Assembly: GCA_951812925.1 (NCBI GenBank)
Contig: OX638372.1
Coordinates: forward strand, 44,886,245 to 44,950,244
Origin: Calliopum simillimum
Taxonomy: Eukaryota > Arthropoda > Insecta > Diptera > Lauxaniidae
DNA: 64,000 bases
Direction: 5' to 3'
The notes under the pieces are model-generated. The model did no database searches and was not told the DNA's origin. It was given only the letters and a program-made list of their open reading frames with translations. Of the stretch, positions 1 to 13,164 are shown piece by piece; positions within the stretch are counted from its first letter, which is position 1; every line of letters begins with the position of its first letter. The position numbers and the translations under genes are program-made.

Positions 1-556
1 CTTTAATTTAAATAATTTTAAAGAAAAAAGTGTTGTTGTTTTTCAATTCAAATACCAGCATGGTATACTTTCGCATAATTCCGTTCCACTTGGTATTCTA
101 CACAAAAAACAGTTGATTTTTTTATCGTTTGCGTAACTCTATATATCTATACTATATACATACTGCAACGAATTGTTACCAGCCGCAGAGTTACCAATGA
201 ACGAATATCAAGTGTACCTATGTTTTTAAAATTCATAACGAAACCAAAAAAAAAAACAAAACAAATTAAATAAAATTCTATTCTAAATTTTTTTCTAAAA
301 CAAAACAAAATTATAAAAAAAAACCATCAACTTGTTAAATGACATACCAAGCAGCGCAAAATACCGCGTGTTGCTGGTTGGCTGTTGGTAATTACAAATG
401 CTGCACACGTTTAATTGTAGCAGCGCGTTCAACCATATATCCAACTATTGACAATTGTTGCTATTGTTTTGCGTTACTGCTGATAATGATGATGATGCTT
501 GAAGTAACATGTTTGTTATGTATTGTTCTAAGGTATATTAGGGTGGAACTTAAAAG
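1..556. other. AT-rich non-coding DNA, start of window
   Basis: No gene recognised. The DNA is A/T-rich with short A-tracts. A 99-codon open frame at 339-638 has no recognisable domain and runs into the tandem repeat that follows, so I do not call it. By position this is probably far-upstream ovo DNA, which is inference. Confidence 0.5.
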
Positions 557-1078
557 TGAAAAACAAAAACATACGTATTCTAGCGAAAAAAGTGCTCTCA
601 TAATCTTTAGTACAAATAAGTTTATAACATTTTTCTGAACAGCCTAAAAGTATGCAATATTAGTGGTTTTTTCATCATTTAGTCTATATAAAAATGCTAT
701 AAATTCCACTGCATAGTTTTAGGAGCTATTTTCAAATTACTTTATCAGCATTTATTGACAGAGAATATATGTATAAATTTAAAAACAGTAAAAAATTATT
801 TAAAAACCATTCAATCATTCAGTTGCTTGAAATATGTTAAAGAGAAAAAAAACATATATTCTAGCGCTAAAAAGCACTTTCCTAATCAATATAAAACATC
901 GAATTATTTCGTTATTTTGAACAGCCTAAAACTATGCAATATTAGTGGCTTTGATTTTCACCATTTATTCTATATGAAAAATGCTATAAATTTCACTGCA
1001 TAGTTTTAGGCGCTATTTTCAAATTACTTTCTGACAGAGGACATATGTATGTATTAATCGAAAAACAGTTTCCAAAAT
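557..1078. repeat. Tandem duplication, two units of about 281 bp
   Basis: The phrases ATTCTAGCG, GAACAGCCTAAAA and GCATAGTTTTAGG recur in the same order about 281 bp apart, for example GAACAGCC near 637 and again near 919. Within each unit CCTAAAACTATGCA is followed about 80 bp later by its inverse complement, so each unit also holds a small hairpin. Units have diverged by scattered substitutions. No coding potential is convincing. Confidence 0.8.
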
Positions 1079-2690
1079 AACAGCCACTCTAGCATACGCG
1101 TAGCTTCATCATAGACAGTTCATTCATTTAGTCAAACATTCAGTGTCGCTTGCCATTTTTCATATGAAAAATCATTAACCTGGCTATGTAACTAAGTTAA
1201 TTTGCATTTTATATATGCACATACATATGTTGGTATATGATTTAATGTGCAAAATTAAAATGTTTGCTATTGCCATTTTAAATGTAAGCGACAAATTGGC
1301 TCATACACATTGAAAATGACTCGTTATGCTGCGAAATTCCATTGTCATTGTCGTTGAGTTTTTATTTTATTTTTTTTTTTTTTTTTTTTTTTTCTTACAC
1401 ATAATTTTTTAAATTTTTTTCACAGTGCATAAATAAATCGCAATAAACTCATTACAAATAATTGCTTGAAATTTATACTGCTAAGTTTGTGAAAATTAAA
1501 TGCTTGTAAATAAGTATATTATGTTTTTAACTTTTTAACTAATCATTTCGTTATAATTTAACAATTAATCATACAAATTTTTTGACAAGATTTTCTACAT
1601 TTGTTGCCAGTTTTTACTTTTCTTTTTACCGCTTTTCGATAATTTTGTTCGTTTTCATTTTCATTTCTATTGACCCTTTGGCTTAACATAAATTAAGTAT
1701 TTCTTTGTAAAAAAAAAAAACTTTTGCTGCCATCAATTTTTTAATTAATTCATACATATATTCCACATTTGTTTATTTTTTCTAACGAAACTTTTACTTT
1801 TTTAGTTTCGTATGTTTTTTTTATTTTTTTTTTTTTTATTTGTGACTTTTTGTGTTGCTGATTAAGAGATTGTCACTGATTGCCGGGTTAATAGAGCGTG
1901 TAAAGGCTTTATGCAAGTTCGCTTTAAATTGGGGTTTGTCAACTTGATTTTGTTTTTAATGGCATAGTTTGTTTATTTCAAACAAAAAATTTACTCAATA
2001 ATTTTACGTTTCAAAAAAAGTGCAGAATTTGTAACACATTTTTGCAAGTTTTATTTAAAAGTAGATTGCATGAGTTATTGCAACAAACAAAAAAGTAACT
2101 TAAGAGTAATACAAAGAGCTGCAAATCTAGTAGTAGAAAAATTGATTTCTTGATTATTTACCAAAGAAATTTATGATTAAGATTTAAAATATATCGTCCC
2201 TATACAAGTGAACAGCACCAAGTCAGTTACTACCAGTTTTGAGTTATTTCGTATTTCTCATCCAAAATATTATAGTCTTCAGTTTGATAAGACTCTGTTC
2301 AAAAGTGGTCATTTTCTCAAAGAAGTAAAAGCAAAACAACGATTTCCATACAAAAAATAAAAAATAAACAAAATTTAATTATTTGAACTTAAAAACCTGA
2401 ATTAGTGCTTTTCACTGGTATAGGGACGATATGTTATATGTTTTCTGACTATCAACAGAACTATCTTATATAAAAGAGCAAGGAGTAGACAAATAATGAC
2501 GTAAAAATTCCTTGGTCAGACATAATTTAATCGTATTTGTTATATCGGTCTTACTTCCAGATAATGTTACGTTCTTTGCGATGTTTTTTTTTTTTGAGAC
2601 ATATCATCTTGAAATTATTGGCCATTAAAATACCCAGAAAGTTCTTTTTCTTAATGTATATTTACAAACTATTTATAACGTACAGATATT
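1079..2690. other. AT-rich non-coding DNA without recognised gene
   Basis: Contains long T-tracts (about 1371-1393 and 1819-1838). The phrase TATAGGGACGATAT near 2418 is an inverse copy of ATATCGTCCCTATA near 2190, so a diverged inverted-repeat element of about 240 bp may lie at 2188-2432. No gene is supported. Confidence 0.4.
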
Positions 2691-2800
2691 TAATAAAGGG
2701 TGTTCCATTACGACGTGTCTTACTTTGATTTTGAATAAAACGTAAACGGTTCGGAATTTTTCCAAATATTTAATTTCGGTCGAAAGGTCACATAATAGGA

Positions 2801-3415
2801 TTATGTATGAAAAATTATTTCGCGGATATATTCACCGCGACTATTCCGTAGATATCTCAATCTTTCGACCTTGTTTTCGATAACATTTTGCAGTATGGCC
2901 TCTGGAATGGGCCGAATCACCGATGTAATATTGCTTTTCAAGTCAAGTGGAATCGTCTTCGGATCATTCACATAGACTTTATTGTTCGTGTTACCCCACA
3001 GAAAAAAGTCTAACGGCGTCGAATCGCATGATCTAGGCGGCCAATTCACCGCGACGAGAAATTCGAGGTTCTTGAATTTTCGACGTAAAAAGTCCAAATT
3101 GAGGCAAGTTGTGTGTGGTGTAGCGCCGTCCTGTTGAAACCACAAATCGTGCAGACACTGAGCTTCAACCTCTGGCACAAAATAGTCCTCCGACATAATG
3201 TGGTACCGTTCGGAGTTGACATTTTCAGGGTTTCCGTCCTCATTATCTTGTGACTCGCGGTGAATGCATTGGCTTCTTCCTGATCTCTTGTGAATTTTCT
3301 GAGCCCCAGATATGGCAGTTTTGCTGGTTAGCATAACCGCCGAGGTGGAAATGAGTCTCGTCCAAAAAGATGATTTTTTAAAATTTTGGATTTTTTGGAA
3401 TTGACTTGGAATTTA
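2801..3415 (-). pseudogene. Broken mariner-type transposase
   Basis: Read on the minus strand this resembles the catalytic half of an IS630/Tc1/mariner transposase. The block with the first catalytic Asp (FLDETHFHLGGY, then NCHIWGSEN) lies at about 3400-3300 in one frame that ends in a stop after SPRVTR. The rest lies in another frame: NEDGNPENVNSERY, then WFQQDGATPHT with the second Asp, then NWPPRSCDSTPLDFFLWG with the third. The last two Asp residues are separated by 34 residues, as in DD34D mariners. The frameshift and the missing block between SPRVTR and NEDG show it is dead, and the DNA-binding N-terminus is absent. A possible element end (GGGTGTTCCATTACGACGTG) lies near 2698. I could not find the matching other end. 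Confidence 0.85.
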
Positions 3416-4217
3416 AGATCCAAAATTCGAAGACTTCAATGCAATGTAGCGATCCATAAGCAAAAAAAAATAATTTAATTCTGGCGCACAATCACCAAAG
3501 AACCCATTTTTCTGTTCAAAAATACAAAAATTACTATTTTTTTTGTGGGAAGGAGCCCAAAGGTTAAAAAAAAAACGGTTTCGGTAAAAATCAAAAAATA
3601 CCTATCTAGTTAAATCAATATAACTATTAAATATTAGGGGTCTGCACAAGACGTCTCGTTGGAGTTTTCAGACATTTCGCTTCAAAATCCGTTATGTCTT
3701 GTACCTTGTTTTTTTTTATCAAATACTTCAGTTCGGTATTGCGTGCAAATGCCGTGATAGTACTTGGATACGAAAGAAGAAAAGGCAAATATTGGAGAGA
3801 CCTGTTTTGTTTGATTTGCTTCAGTTCAGTGCATTACTGAAGTTGTAGTGTACACCTGGCCCTTTACTGTTATTTTAGATGTTTATACATATATACTCCT
3901 GGAATTTCGCTGATATTTAAGAAACTTTTGTATAATCCTGATATACAATAGAATATCAGTAAAAGGCCAGGAATATACAAACCTTTAAACCGTTTTGCTG
4001 ATAATTTAGATGTTTTTGCATACTACAGTCTTTTGACTGATATGTAAGTATATTATATGTTTTTCGACACCCCTGGTTTTTTACCGATTTTAAGAATATT
4101 TTTGTATACTCCTGCTACTGATATTAAATAGTTTATTGTATACTCCTGGCCTTTTAGTGCTAGTTTAGTGACGAAAGTAGTTTTTCTCATTCTTCTTGTG
4201 GCTCTGTTTTATTTACG

Positions 4218-4238
4218 CTCTCTCTCTCTCTCTCTCTC
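4218..4238. repeat. (TC)n microsatellite
   Basis: About ten CT dinucleotides inside copy A. Copy B has the shorter CTCTCTCTCAC at the equivalent place (about 4570), so the tract expanded after the two copies diverged. Confidence 0.9.
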
Positions 4239-4279
4239 GTGAAAATGTATAAAAGCTACTATAATCCTGAGTTATCGAT

Positions 4280-4901
4280 TAGAGGTCTGCACAAGACGTC
4301 TTGTTTGCGTTTTAAGACATTTCGTTTCAAGATACGTTATATCTTGTACCCGTTTTTTATTTATCAAATGCTCTAGTTCAGTGTCGTGAGTAAATGTCTT
4401 GACAGAACTAGAATTTGAAAGAAAACAAACAAATACTGTGCTAATTTGTCTTGTTTGATTTGTTTCAGTTATTTTAGTTGCATACTGTAGTAGTAGTGTA
4501 CACTACTAAATGCTAATGGTGTGATAAGAGTAGTTTATCGCTCTTCTTTTTGTGCATCTTTTTTGTTTACGCTCTCTCTCACTGTCGCAAAAATGTATGA
4601 AAGCTACTACAATTCTGCAAGTGTTACCATATCATAAATTTTATTGTAGTTTCTCTACACGCACGTTTTACAGTGACCTGAAATATTTGTTTTTATAAAA
4701 TAGAGTACACTGATGTATTTTTTAGAACCAAATTTATTTTTCACACTGATAAGACAAGACAATGTAAATAGTGTCAAAATGAAATCAGTGTACACGGTGA
4801 TTTGAATCTTGAATTTTTTGGATCAAATGCATCAGTTCAGTGTAAAATGTTGGTGTAAAAAAAAGTACACTTTATTTCAAGATGTCTTGTGCAGACCCCT
4901 A
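4280..4901. mobile_element. hAT-type non-autonomous element, copy B, with 8-bp target duplication
   Basis: A 622-bp element. The left end TAGAGGTCTGCACAAGACG and the right end GTCTTGTGCAGACCCCTA are inverse complements with about two mismatches. It is flanked on both sides by TTATCGAT (4272-4279 and 4902-4909), an 8-bp target-site duplication as expected for hAT transposition. The sequence outside the duplications is continuous with copy A. No open frame encodes a transposase, so it must have been moved in trans. Confidence 0.9.
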
Positions 4902-5201
4902 TTATCGATCCATTGCAACTTGCAAGTGTTACCATATCATAAATTTTACTGTAGTTTTTTTACTCGCAAGTTTCACACTAACTTGATGTATTTGTTTGTA
5001 TAACTTTCAGTGCACTGAAGTATTTGTTTGAATCAGGTTTTTTTGACACTGATAAAACAAGACAGTGTACTTCAGAGTCAATATTTAATTAGTGCACAGT
5101 AATGATTTGTGTCTTGAATTTTTGGATCAAATACTTCAGTTCAATATAAAATATGCGAGTAAAAAAGAATAAATTTTAATATGTCTTGTGAAGGCTTCTT
5201 A

Positions 5202-5999
5202 TGCATATTTGTATATATATGCAAATGAGTCTTTCGAATTGGACCAAAAAATAAATAAATAAAAGTTGAAGTTGAAGTTCCCCATTATGGAAGTAAAATA
5301 ATGAAAAACTAAGAAAATCCTCAATATTGCACAATTTTAGTTTGATGATTGAATGAATCAATGTCATTTTATAAATTTTGTAAGTACATTTCATTCGATT
5401 TGCCGACATTAAAGTTTCACTTTTTACAACATTTGCTATAAACCTTACACAATTTTGAAATACACGCTTCCAACTATTTAACAAAACCAATTGAAACCTC
5501 AATTCACCCATTTCTCCAGATGCAAATTTTATGATATTTTTTTTGGACGTGGGTGTAATGAACTTGTAGTTTTTCCACAATTTTTTATTTATTTGTTTTT
5601 AGTTTCCTTTTTTCGTTTTATTTTTGTTTCTATTTACTATAACTTAAAGTCATTGCGCGCTAAAAAAAGCAAAAAAAAACACACAATTTACATATTTTAC
5701 CTTTTTTGAAATTTTTATAACTTTAACACAAAAAAAACAACAAAACTGTGTGTAAAAAAAATCGCGACGACGCAATTTTCGATGAGGGTGAGGCTCGCAA
5801 AATGTTTTAATTTATTTGTATACCTACGTAAGTTCTAAATTTTTATAGATGTTCGAGGAGTTGGAAAAAAACATTGTTGTGTAATTTGCTTAATGTAAGC
5901 TATGTAAAGAATTGAATAATAGATGTAGACAATTGTTTTCACTAAAAAATTTCAAAGTGGAGATAGTGTATATCCCTACACAAAAAAAAAAAAATATAG
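5202..5999. other. AT-rich non-coding DNA
   Basis: Two overlapping open frames on opposite strands (5176-5580 minus, 5491-5709 plus) are low-complexity and resemble no family. Nothing else is recognised. Confidence 0.4.
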
Positions 6000-6600
6000 C
6001 TGCAAACCGTCCATTTTGAAAGCTTATCGTTCAACGAACACGCCTACCGCCCATACAAAAAATATATGAAAAATGTAACTTTTTGAACATGCACATAAGT
6101 ACTCTACGCGAAAACTAGACATACTCGGACAAAAGGCCTGGCACCACCCATATAAGCAAAAGTTTTAAAATGTTATATTGAAAGCATTTTTCAAGATAAT
6201 CCAACAAAATTTCACTCAGACACTAAGAACAGTAATTGCAAGCTCCGATCATAAACTAAGCGAACTCAGACATGTGGACGTGGCAACTCCCATATTAGAA
6301 AAAGTTTAAAAGTGTTATAATGAAAGCGTTTTTTGAGATAATCGAACCAAATTTCACTCAGACACTAAGGATAGTAAATGCAAGCTCTGAGCAATAACAA
6401 GACAAGCTCGAAAAAGAGGTCGTGGCACCTACCATATAAGTAAAAGATCCAAAATGCTATACTGAATGCATTTTTTGAGATAATGCAACCAAACATCCTT
6501 AGAACCTGAGAACAGTAAGTGCAAGATCTGAGCAAGAGCTAAGAAAATTCGAAAAATTGGTCATGGCATCTTCAATAAAACAAAATTTTCAAAATACTAC
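6000..6600. repeat. Degenerate GGCGTGGCACC-type dispersed repeat
   Basis: At least four imperfect units of about 120 bp, each with GCAAGCTCTGAGC, CTCGGACAAGAGG, CGTGGCACC, CCATATAAGCAAAAG and TTTGAGATAATCCAACAAAATTT-like phrases in the same order. The same units occur at about 33.5-34.1 kb, 37.2-37.7 kb (continued at 40.2-40.4 kb) and, in a looser form, in the large Nadsyn intron at 47.8-49.2 kb. Confidence 0.75.
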
Positions 6601-6889
6601 ATTGTAGGGTATTTAATGTTTTCATCTTAATATTTATCTTCCATTTGCTTTGTGTTTAATGACATTTAATGCAACTTGGGCAGAAATAGATTTATTTGTG
6701 TATGGTAAAGCATGACCAGATTGAGAGTTAAGTCTCGAAACATCCTAAAATCACTTCATTAATCTCCGGTGGAAACGCAGTATTAGTATTTTTGACAGAT
6801 AAGGCTTGATATTTTTGAACAATTCTTTTTATTTTATTTTGACAGTCATCCACATATGTCACAAAAATGCTTTTTCATAAAGCTTTCAT

Positions 6890-7085
6890 ATTCAGGGTTG
6901 CATATTGTATTAAAAGCATTGCCATACTGACACTTTAATTGGTTAATTATCTACTTTTATATATGATAAATTTTATATTGAACTAACTAGTTAGGAAATA
7001 AACTTGGTTTGTACATAACTAAGCATAAACTATGAAGTAAATCGTCTTAACCACGCAACTGAGAATGAGCTAAAAATCATTTTTT
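6890..7085. repeat. Dispersed repeat shared with 13165-13540
   Basis: AACTGAGAATGAGCTA near 7055 matches AACTGAGAATGGGCTA near 13215. CAGGGTTGCATATTG with GGTTAATTATC near 6895-6950 matches CAGGGCTGATAATTG with GGTTAACTATC near 13476-13535. The order of the blocks differs, so this may be one element in two rearranged copies. Limits are approximate. Confidence 0.4.
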
Positions 7086-8107
7086 ACTTATAGAAAGTTT
7101 TTTCGTCTCGTGAAAAAAATAAATTCTTCAAATGTAAACAATTTCTTACAGCACTAGGTAGGTATATCTAAAAAAATTTAAATAAATAAGAAATTTAACA
7201 TTTTTATAAACTAATCAACAACAACAACAGAAAGTTACTAAAAGAAATTACACAATTTTTAGCAACTTTTATAGGTGATGGCTGGCTGTTGTTGTTTTTG
7301 TGTTTCATAAAACAAAAACCAGTAAATAAGTTATGGCCAAAAAGGGGTAGGGGGTTTATTAAAAATTTAACAAAATAACAAGAACAACAAACGACCGCAT
7401 AAATAGTAGTGGCAAAACAAGGTCGTTGACTTTTCTCAGCATTTTAAATGTGTAAAGCAGCAACAACATTGATTATAAGGAGCAGAAAAACGCTCTATAG
7501 CAAAATAGGTAAGATAGTAAAATGAAAAAGAAGAAAAGAAAAAAAAGAACCCAAGCTCATTGCGCAGTCTCGACTGTAAAGGCGAAAGAATGCTTATTTT
7601 TATGAGGGGCCATGTTTTCTTTCTCTAAAGTGGGGGGTAAAACGTACGATATCAGCACAAGTCTATTTAACTGCGCAGGTAGTGTAAGTGTAAGTGTGAG
7701 TTTTGCTGTTGCTGTCTGTTTTCTAATCAGCAAAAAAAAAAGGAAAATACTGTTGCTGTTGCTATCACGGGTATTGCTTGCTGCCATGCTGCAAAGTAAA
7801 AAAAAAAAGTTCTATTAAATTTAAAAGCTTGACGCGCACATCGTAATTGATTTTAAAATACTTATAAAGTTCTTTATTGCCTTTTTGTAAATGTTCATTA
7901 TTTTTGTTTTTTATTTAGTAGCAACAGCTTCTTCTTCTTGTTTTCACATTAATATGCAGTGATAGTAGCGCACTGAATGTCTTTTGGTTGTTGTGTGAAT
8001 TAAGCCTTTTTATGGCCTTTACTGTCTATTCTTTACAGTGTTATGCTATAGAATGGGATGGACCACATTTTAATAGAAATATTCTTACATAAAATTTTCG
8101 ACACAAC
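7086..8107. other. Mostly unique non-coding DNA, possible ovo cis-regulatory DNA
   Basis: Higher sequence complexity than the flanking repeats, with CAACAACAACAACAG-type runs (about 7215) and TGTTGCTGTTGCT runs on either strand (about 7700-7770). Opposite-strand open frames at 7557-7818 come from these runs and are not called. Its place upstream of ovo makes enhancer content possible, but nothing in the sequence proves it. Confidence 0.3.
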
Positions 8108-8452
8108 ATAGTCTAGACAGACGACAGCGTTAATCCGCATCAGCAGTTTTAATCCCAATTTACATGTGCATTATCCATATCTCAATACGCATCGACTCTA
8201 ACGTTAATGCATGAAATCAAAGTGAATTAATACTGTATTGAGCTAATTCAATATGATAACACTGTCGATAATTGTAATGGAATGTAACAATTTGAGAGAA
8301 ACAGAACATCTGATTGTCACTTTGAAGTCATTTTATTAAATTTATAAATGTCAATTCATTTAAAAAATATAAATCAATGCAGAAACTGTTGTCAGTCAGG
8401 GTAAAATTTCACATTTTTAATCCAGACTAACGCTGTCGTCTGTCTATGCTAT
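8108..8452. mobile_element. Short TIR element, AGACGACAG family member 1
   Basis: Terminal inverted repeats of about 25 bp: ATAGTCTAGACAGACGACAG at the left and CTGTCGTCTGTCTATGCTAT at the right. The 345-bp body is AT-rich and non-coding. The inner TIR sequence AGACGACAG recurs at the ends of elements at 16680 and, as AGACGGCAG, 26090. Confidence 0.8.
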
Positions 8453-11400
8453 AAGTCCAGCTTAGATCTTTAAATTTGCAGGAGGGTGAGGTTTTTAAGT
8501 CAATAAATTATATTGCTTTCATTTTGAATTTTTATTGAAATTTCATTTCAAAAAAAAAATTAATACTGGAAACTAAATCAAAGTTACAACTTTTTCATCA
8601 TCACTTTTAACTTTTTCAATTACCTACAGTAAGAAAATTATTTACTGACAGTTTGATGTTACACCCTAAACTACATTTCTATATAAAACAATAAACTTCT
8701 TTTAAGTGTTTGGTGTGAAAAGCAATGATTTAATGATTAATTAAAAAGATTAATTAAAAAATCATGAAAGACTTGTCAATTCTCTCAATGTTAACTGTTT
8801 AAGCCTGTTAGTTTTTTTTTAAAATGTAAGTAGTTCTTGTATTTGTCTTTAATGCAGTTGTTTTTATAATAGTTTATCGTTTGAAAACTTTTGGATAAAG
8901 ATACATATCATTGGACTATTGCCAAAATAGCCTTTATCAAGATAAGATAATTTTCGAGGATTTAGATGCAGTAGTTATATCTCTATGATTTATAGTTTCA
9001 GAGCTTTGAGGGTGTCCCATAACTAACGCAAGAATTTGTACAGTAAAGTGTTGCCAGCACAAAAAAAGAAAATTTTTTGACAGCTGACAGTTTAAGATAA
9101 GCAAAAAAGAGATTCAACGCTGCATCAACGAAATTCAGCTATACTTCGAGATTTAGCAGTGACGAGATTTATAAATCTTATTGTTAATCCTTAGATTTGT
9201 TTTTGTCAGTCAATATCAAAAACGGAAAAATTATAGTTATCATTTGTAGCAAAAATAACATTTTTTATTTCATACTCTTTTCTTTTTAACATCACTTTCT
9301 TTCCAAAATTCTTCCTTTTCTTTTAACATTTTTTTTTGTTAGCTTTTTTTTTTTTCAACGGCATTGAATGCCAATAATCAAAGCTAAGTGGTGCTACTTG
9401 CTCCAAAATAAACAAAATCGGTAGCCAAAATCGCTAGATTAATACGAAGATTTATAATAAATTTCGTTAGAACTAGATTTATTTTTCACGTGATTTATAA
9501 CGAGTTTTAGGGCCAGAGGAATGACTACAGGGCAAAGATGGCCTCATATCTATCCAATTATGTGAAAGTCTCTCAATAGGAAGACTGACTACCAGGTCGT
9601 CAAATCGGACGAAAATGGACAAGACCTTTACGGGGTGGCATATACCTTGGCGAAAGTCCTTGACTGGGCCTTGACTGAATATGAAATTCGAAGTGAGGTG
9701 GTTTAATGCAGTTTTTCTTACTTTGCTCGCAAATTGAGTTTATTCTATGAACTTTTATTTTTGACTTTTATGCAGAGTGTCTCTCATTTTGGATTTGTTG
9801 AGCTGTTCATAAAAAATACACCGGTTATATCTATCAAAAGTCATATGAAACGTAATAATTGATTTAACAAAAAATTTTACTTGATTAAAATGAATATACG
9901 CATACAGAAAAATTCATTTGCGACCTGAAAATCATTTATCACTCGTCAAATTAACAAAAATGTTTTTCTTAAAATTTTTTGATAAACTATATATTTTGAC
10001 ACCAAAATTAGTGATGCCAGGCAAATTCGAATTCAGTCAACAAATTTGAAAGTGTAAACCTGGCTTTGGTGTAGAACACTTGAAAAGGGTTGCCATGTAT
10101 ATAAAAATAATGCATACACTATTTTAAAAATACTAAAAACATAACTTTGCACTGTTGGGAGATTTTACATGTCCTGCGTACAATATCTCTGCAGATTGTA
10201 TGCGTAATCGGGTCATCGTTGCGAATAGGGATTGTGTTGAAAAAATAGTTGAAAGCTTGATTGCAATTCTTAATGAATAAAAATGTTAATGTCTCATGTT
10301 GAATGCATAACACTGAAGAAGAACTAAAAAAGTAATGCAATTCACTTTTCCAGCATTTTTTTTTTTTTTTTTTTTTTTTCTTCACTCTCAAGTGCGCGTG
10401 CAACTGTTGCGCAAACGTCTAAGTCTGAATTACGTTGCTTGCGTGTGCACAATGCTGTTTAAGAAAAGGAATGCAACAGAAAATATATCATCAAAAAGGA
10501 AGAAAGAAAAGTTAAGGCAGCAATCACAGCAGCACATCTAATGTTTAATTTAAAACTTCAAAGCAAAAAAAAGGAAGATGAGGCTTAAAAGAAAAAAACT
10601 AACTTGACAGCATTCCCTTTGGACTTAATTTATTTTTACCTTATTTTTAAGCCTGGTTTTTTCCCTTCTGCTTTAACTCAGCTGACAGTAATATATACTA
10701 ACGATAGCAACAGCAGCAAATAAAAAATAAAAACCACTGCTATGCTTGTTGCTGCTTTCCTGTTGACTTTAATGGCCGTGACTATAATTTGCAACTTCCT
10801 TCGCAAGAGGAGTTGCTGACAAAGCGAAAATTCTAACGTTAAAGTAGCGACGGCATGTTGCCTATTATGTATCATCAATAGTTTGGTTTTTACAAATCGA
10901 TTTATTTGAGAGTCGACTTTTGAAATTTTTGCTAAAAGCTGAATACTGAAACTAAATATAAATCTTGAATTTTTAACAATGTTTATTTGGTTGGTAAGAA
11001 ACGCTGTTCTTTGCTCAATTTAACTATGATTCAAATTTTAAAATGTCGCTACTGTATCGAGTGAGAGTTATCGATCGTTATATACTTATCTCTATAGTAT
11101 TGATGTATTCATTTCCAACGCTTTAATATCAGCCTGACTACATACATGTCGCCGCACGCGCATAACGCAACAACATACAATGCTGCCAATAAATTCACGG
11201 TCAGTTCTACACTTTGTACAGCTACTCACATGCGGTTCGCTCATTATTTTGGGCCTTGGTTTGGGCCATTGGGCCGACATGACTACCATGAGCAGGCATA
11301 AGTATCCGTTTTGAACATGACTGTATGAACGTCGGTATACACATGTGTATGTGCGCAGTTGCGACAGCATGGCGGCGTCCCTGCTGCTGGTTTCAATTTT

Positions 11401-13164
11401 TTTAGTATGCTTTTTTCCAACTTTTATTTTAAATGCATTTCTTGTACTTCCTTCCCTAGAAAATTCCACACTTCTTGGATTCGTTTTTTATTTTTTTTTT
11501 TTTTTTAATAGTTTCTTCTGCTCTTTTCCGTTTTCGTGCAATGCTCTTCGTAGAAATAGCGCAGGAAAATCAACTATAAACACCGTAAACAATTTTTACT
11601 GCGCAACCAGCAACAGTTTCTTATTTGTTACTTTGTTTTCCCTTTTTTTCTGCGCATACATACATGTCTTTGGCGACATTTGTATTGTATAGGGATTTTT
11701 ATGACAAAAAACTTAAACAGCGAACTTGCTCTTTTCTTTATTGAAGCGAATAAAAAGTTTTAGTGCTTTTGAAACTTATGCTCATCTACGTACTTCAATA
11801 TCATAAAAGATTTAAGTTAAAGTTTTAACGATTGGAATGAGAAGGGAGGAAGTAGGAGTTTTCGTCCAAGATTTCTGGAAAGGGTTTTGGGGAAGATTTT
11901 TTATCTCTACGCACGATCTTAAGTATTTTGTAGTTTGTAAGTCAATAAAAGTTCTTTGCTTAAGTCTTCATACATAATTTATTCTATAAAATTTTATTTT
12001 TCATCAGTCTTTGCAAAACATTTATTTCGAACTTATTTTTTATGCAAAATAATGTAGCAGGTGTACACAAGAAATATGATTTGAATTTAAAATTTATTCA
12101 CAAGCTACCTATGTATGCTACATATTTTTCTAGCTTAGATCTTTAGAAATGATCAATTCTAGTGAAAACAATGCCCAAGTTCTGATTCTTAACGAGACTG
12201 AATAAATTCAGTATTGTTTGAATGTTTCTAAAAACTAGAAACCTGCATGCCATATTCATATCCTTCACAAAGCTATGTAAATAAACTACAATCAAATATA
12301 CGAAACATAAGTTAACCTTAATTTCAAACTAAAACCAAATAAAACAAAAACAAGCTGTTTTTCATTTGCTTTTTACACACAAATATAATTGTATATATAC
12401 ATAGAATTTTCCCACAATTTAAGTTTATGTTTGTTTTTATTTCAAACAAAAATAATAGCAATAGCAAGAAAATGAAACCTCATTGAAGGTTGGCCTACTC
12501 ATAGAAAATATAAAAACTATTTCCTATATACCTACATGGATATAGCATGCAAAAGCATTATGTATTTTGTTATTTTTACAGCAGCTTTTAAGTAATAACT
12601 TGAAAAATAAAAACTGTTCACATATTAAATTAAAGTTGTTTAGTGTAAACGCATGTAATTATGAGAAAAAAAACAAACAAAATATCACAGCTACTGTATT
12701 ACGCTTCACATTAAATTACAATTAACCTTGACCTTTAAACAATGATAAAGAATATAAGTAAAAATTACTATTTATTAACAAATTTTAATGTTTAAAACAG
12801 CTATATTTGTTTATTAAATAAAGGAAATTCAGTAACGAAACATAAACAAATTATTAGCTATGTTTTTGTGGACACTTTATCTGGGCTATTTTTAAGCACA
12901 TATATATATTTATCTGGGTTAGGTCAAGCACATATGTTGATGCTTTCCCATACGTTTGTCAGAACTTGCTTAAACAAGCCCGGACATAGAAAAACAGAAC
13001 TATTTATAGAGTACAAGAAAATTGTAAACTGTCACAACTGCTTGATGGAACTAGTTTCCTGTTGCACGCCTTTTAATTTAAAAAATAGAGATACTTGCCA
13101 GGCGTCAGTGCTAACTGAAATTTCTCATATAAATCAAAAAGCTTTTTATATGACAAACTAACTC
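8453..13164. other. Long non-coding stretch upstream of ovo
   Basis: No gene recognised. GGGTGTCCCATAACTAACGC (about 9009) resembles a mariner terminal repeat, but I found no partner. A T-tract lies at about 10357-10379. Around 11130-11320 and 11510-11680 the DNA is less AT-rich and looks unique. Overlapping open frames there (11092-11469 minus, 11345-11692 plus) are antisense to each other and lack domains. The stretch is a plausible place for ovo enhancers, which is inference from position only. Confidence 0.3.

Larger units (their letters stand above)
3635..5201. mobile_element. hAT-type non-autonomous element, copy A (interrupted)
   Basis: The left end TAGGGGTCTGCACAAGACG matches copy B. 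The right end is diverged (ATGTCTTGTGAAGGCTTCT). Internal phrases such as GCAAGTGTTACCATATCAT and GATAAAACAAGACAGTGTA match copy B in order, but the match is broken at 4280-4901 by copy B itself. Relative to B, copy A has about 300 extra bp (about 3858-4162) made of several imperfect TATACTCCTGGCCTTTTA-like repeats. No transposase is encoded. The old target duplication is no longer recognisable. Confidence 0.75.

Noticed and set aside
557..1078. CRISPR-like array
   Set aside because: Only two long units, no spacer pattern, and the genome is clearly eukaryotic.
5176..5580. 134-codon minus-strand frame
   Set aside because: Starts inside the end of a hAT-type element, has no domain, and overlaps another frame.
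9009..9030. Complete mariner element starting GGGTGTCCCATAACTAACGC
   Set aside because: No matching inverse end and no transposase similarity nearby.
10119..10541. Opposite-strand open frames with poly-Lys and poly-Phe
   Set aside because: Produced by a long T-tract; no family resemblance.
12868..13161. 97-codon plus-strand frame with several Cys
   Set aside because: Starts at a non-ATG codon, has no recognisable domain, no splice context, and runs into a dispersed repeat.
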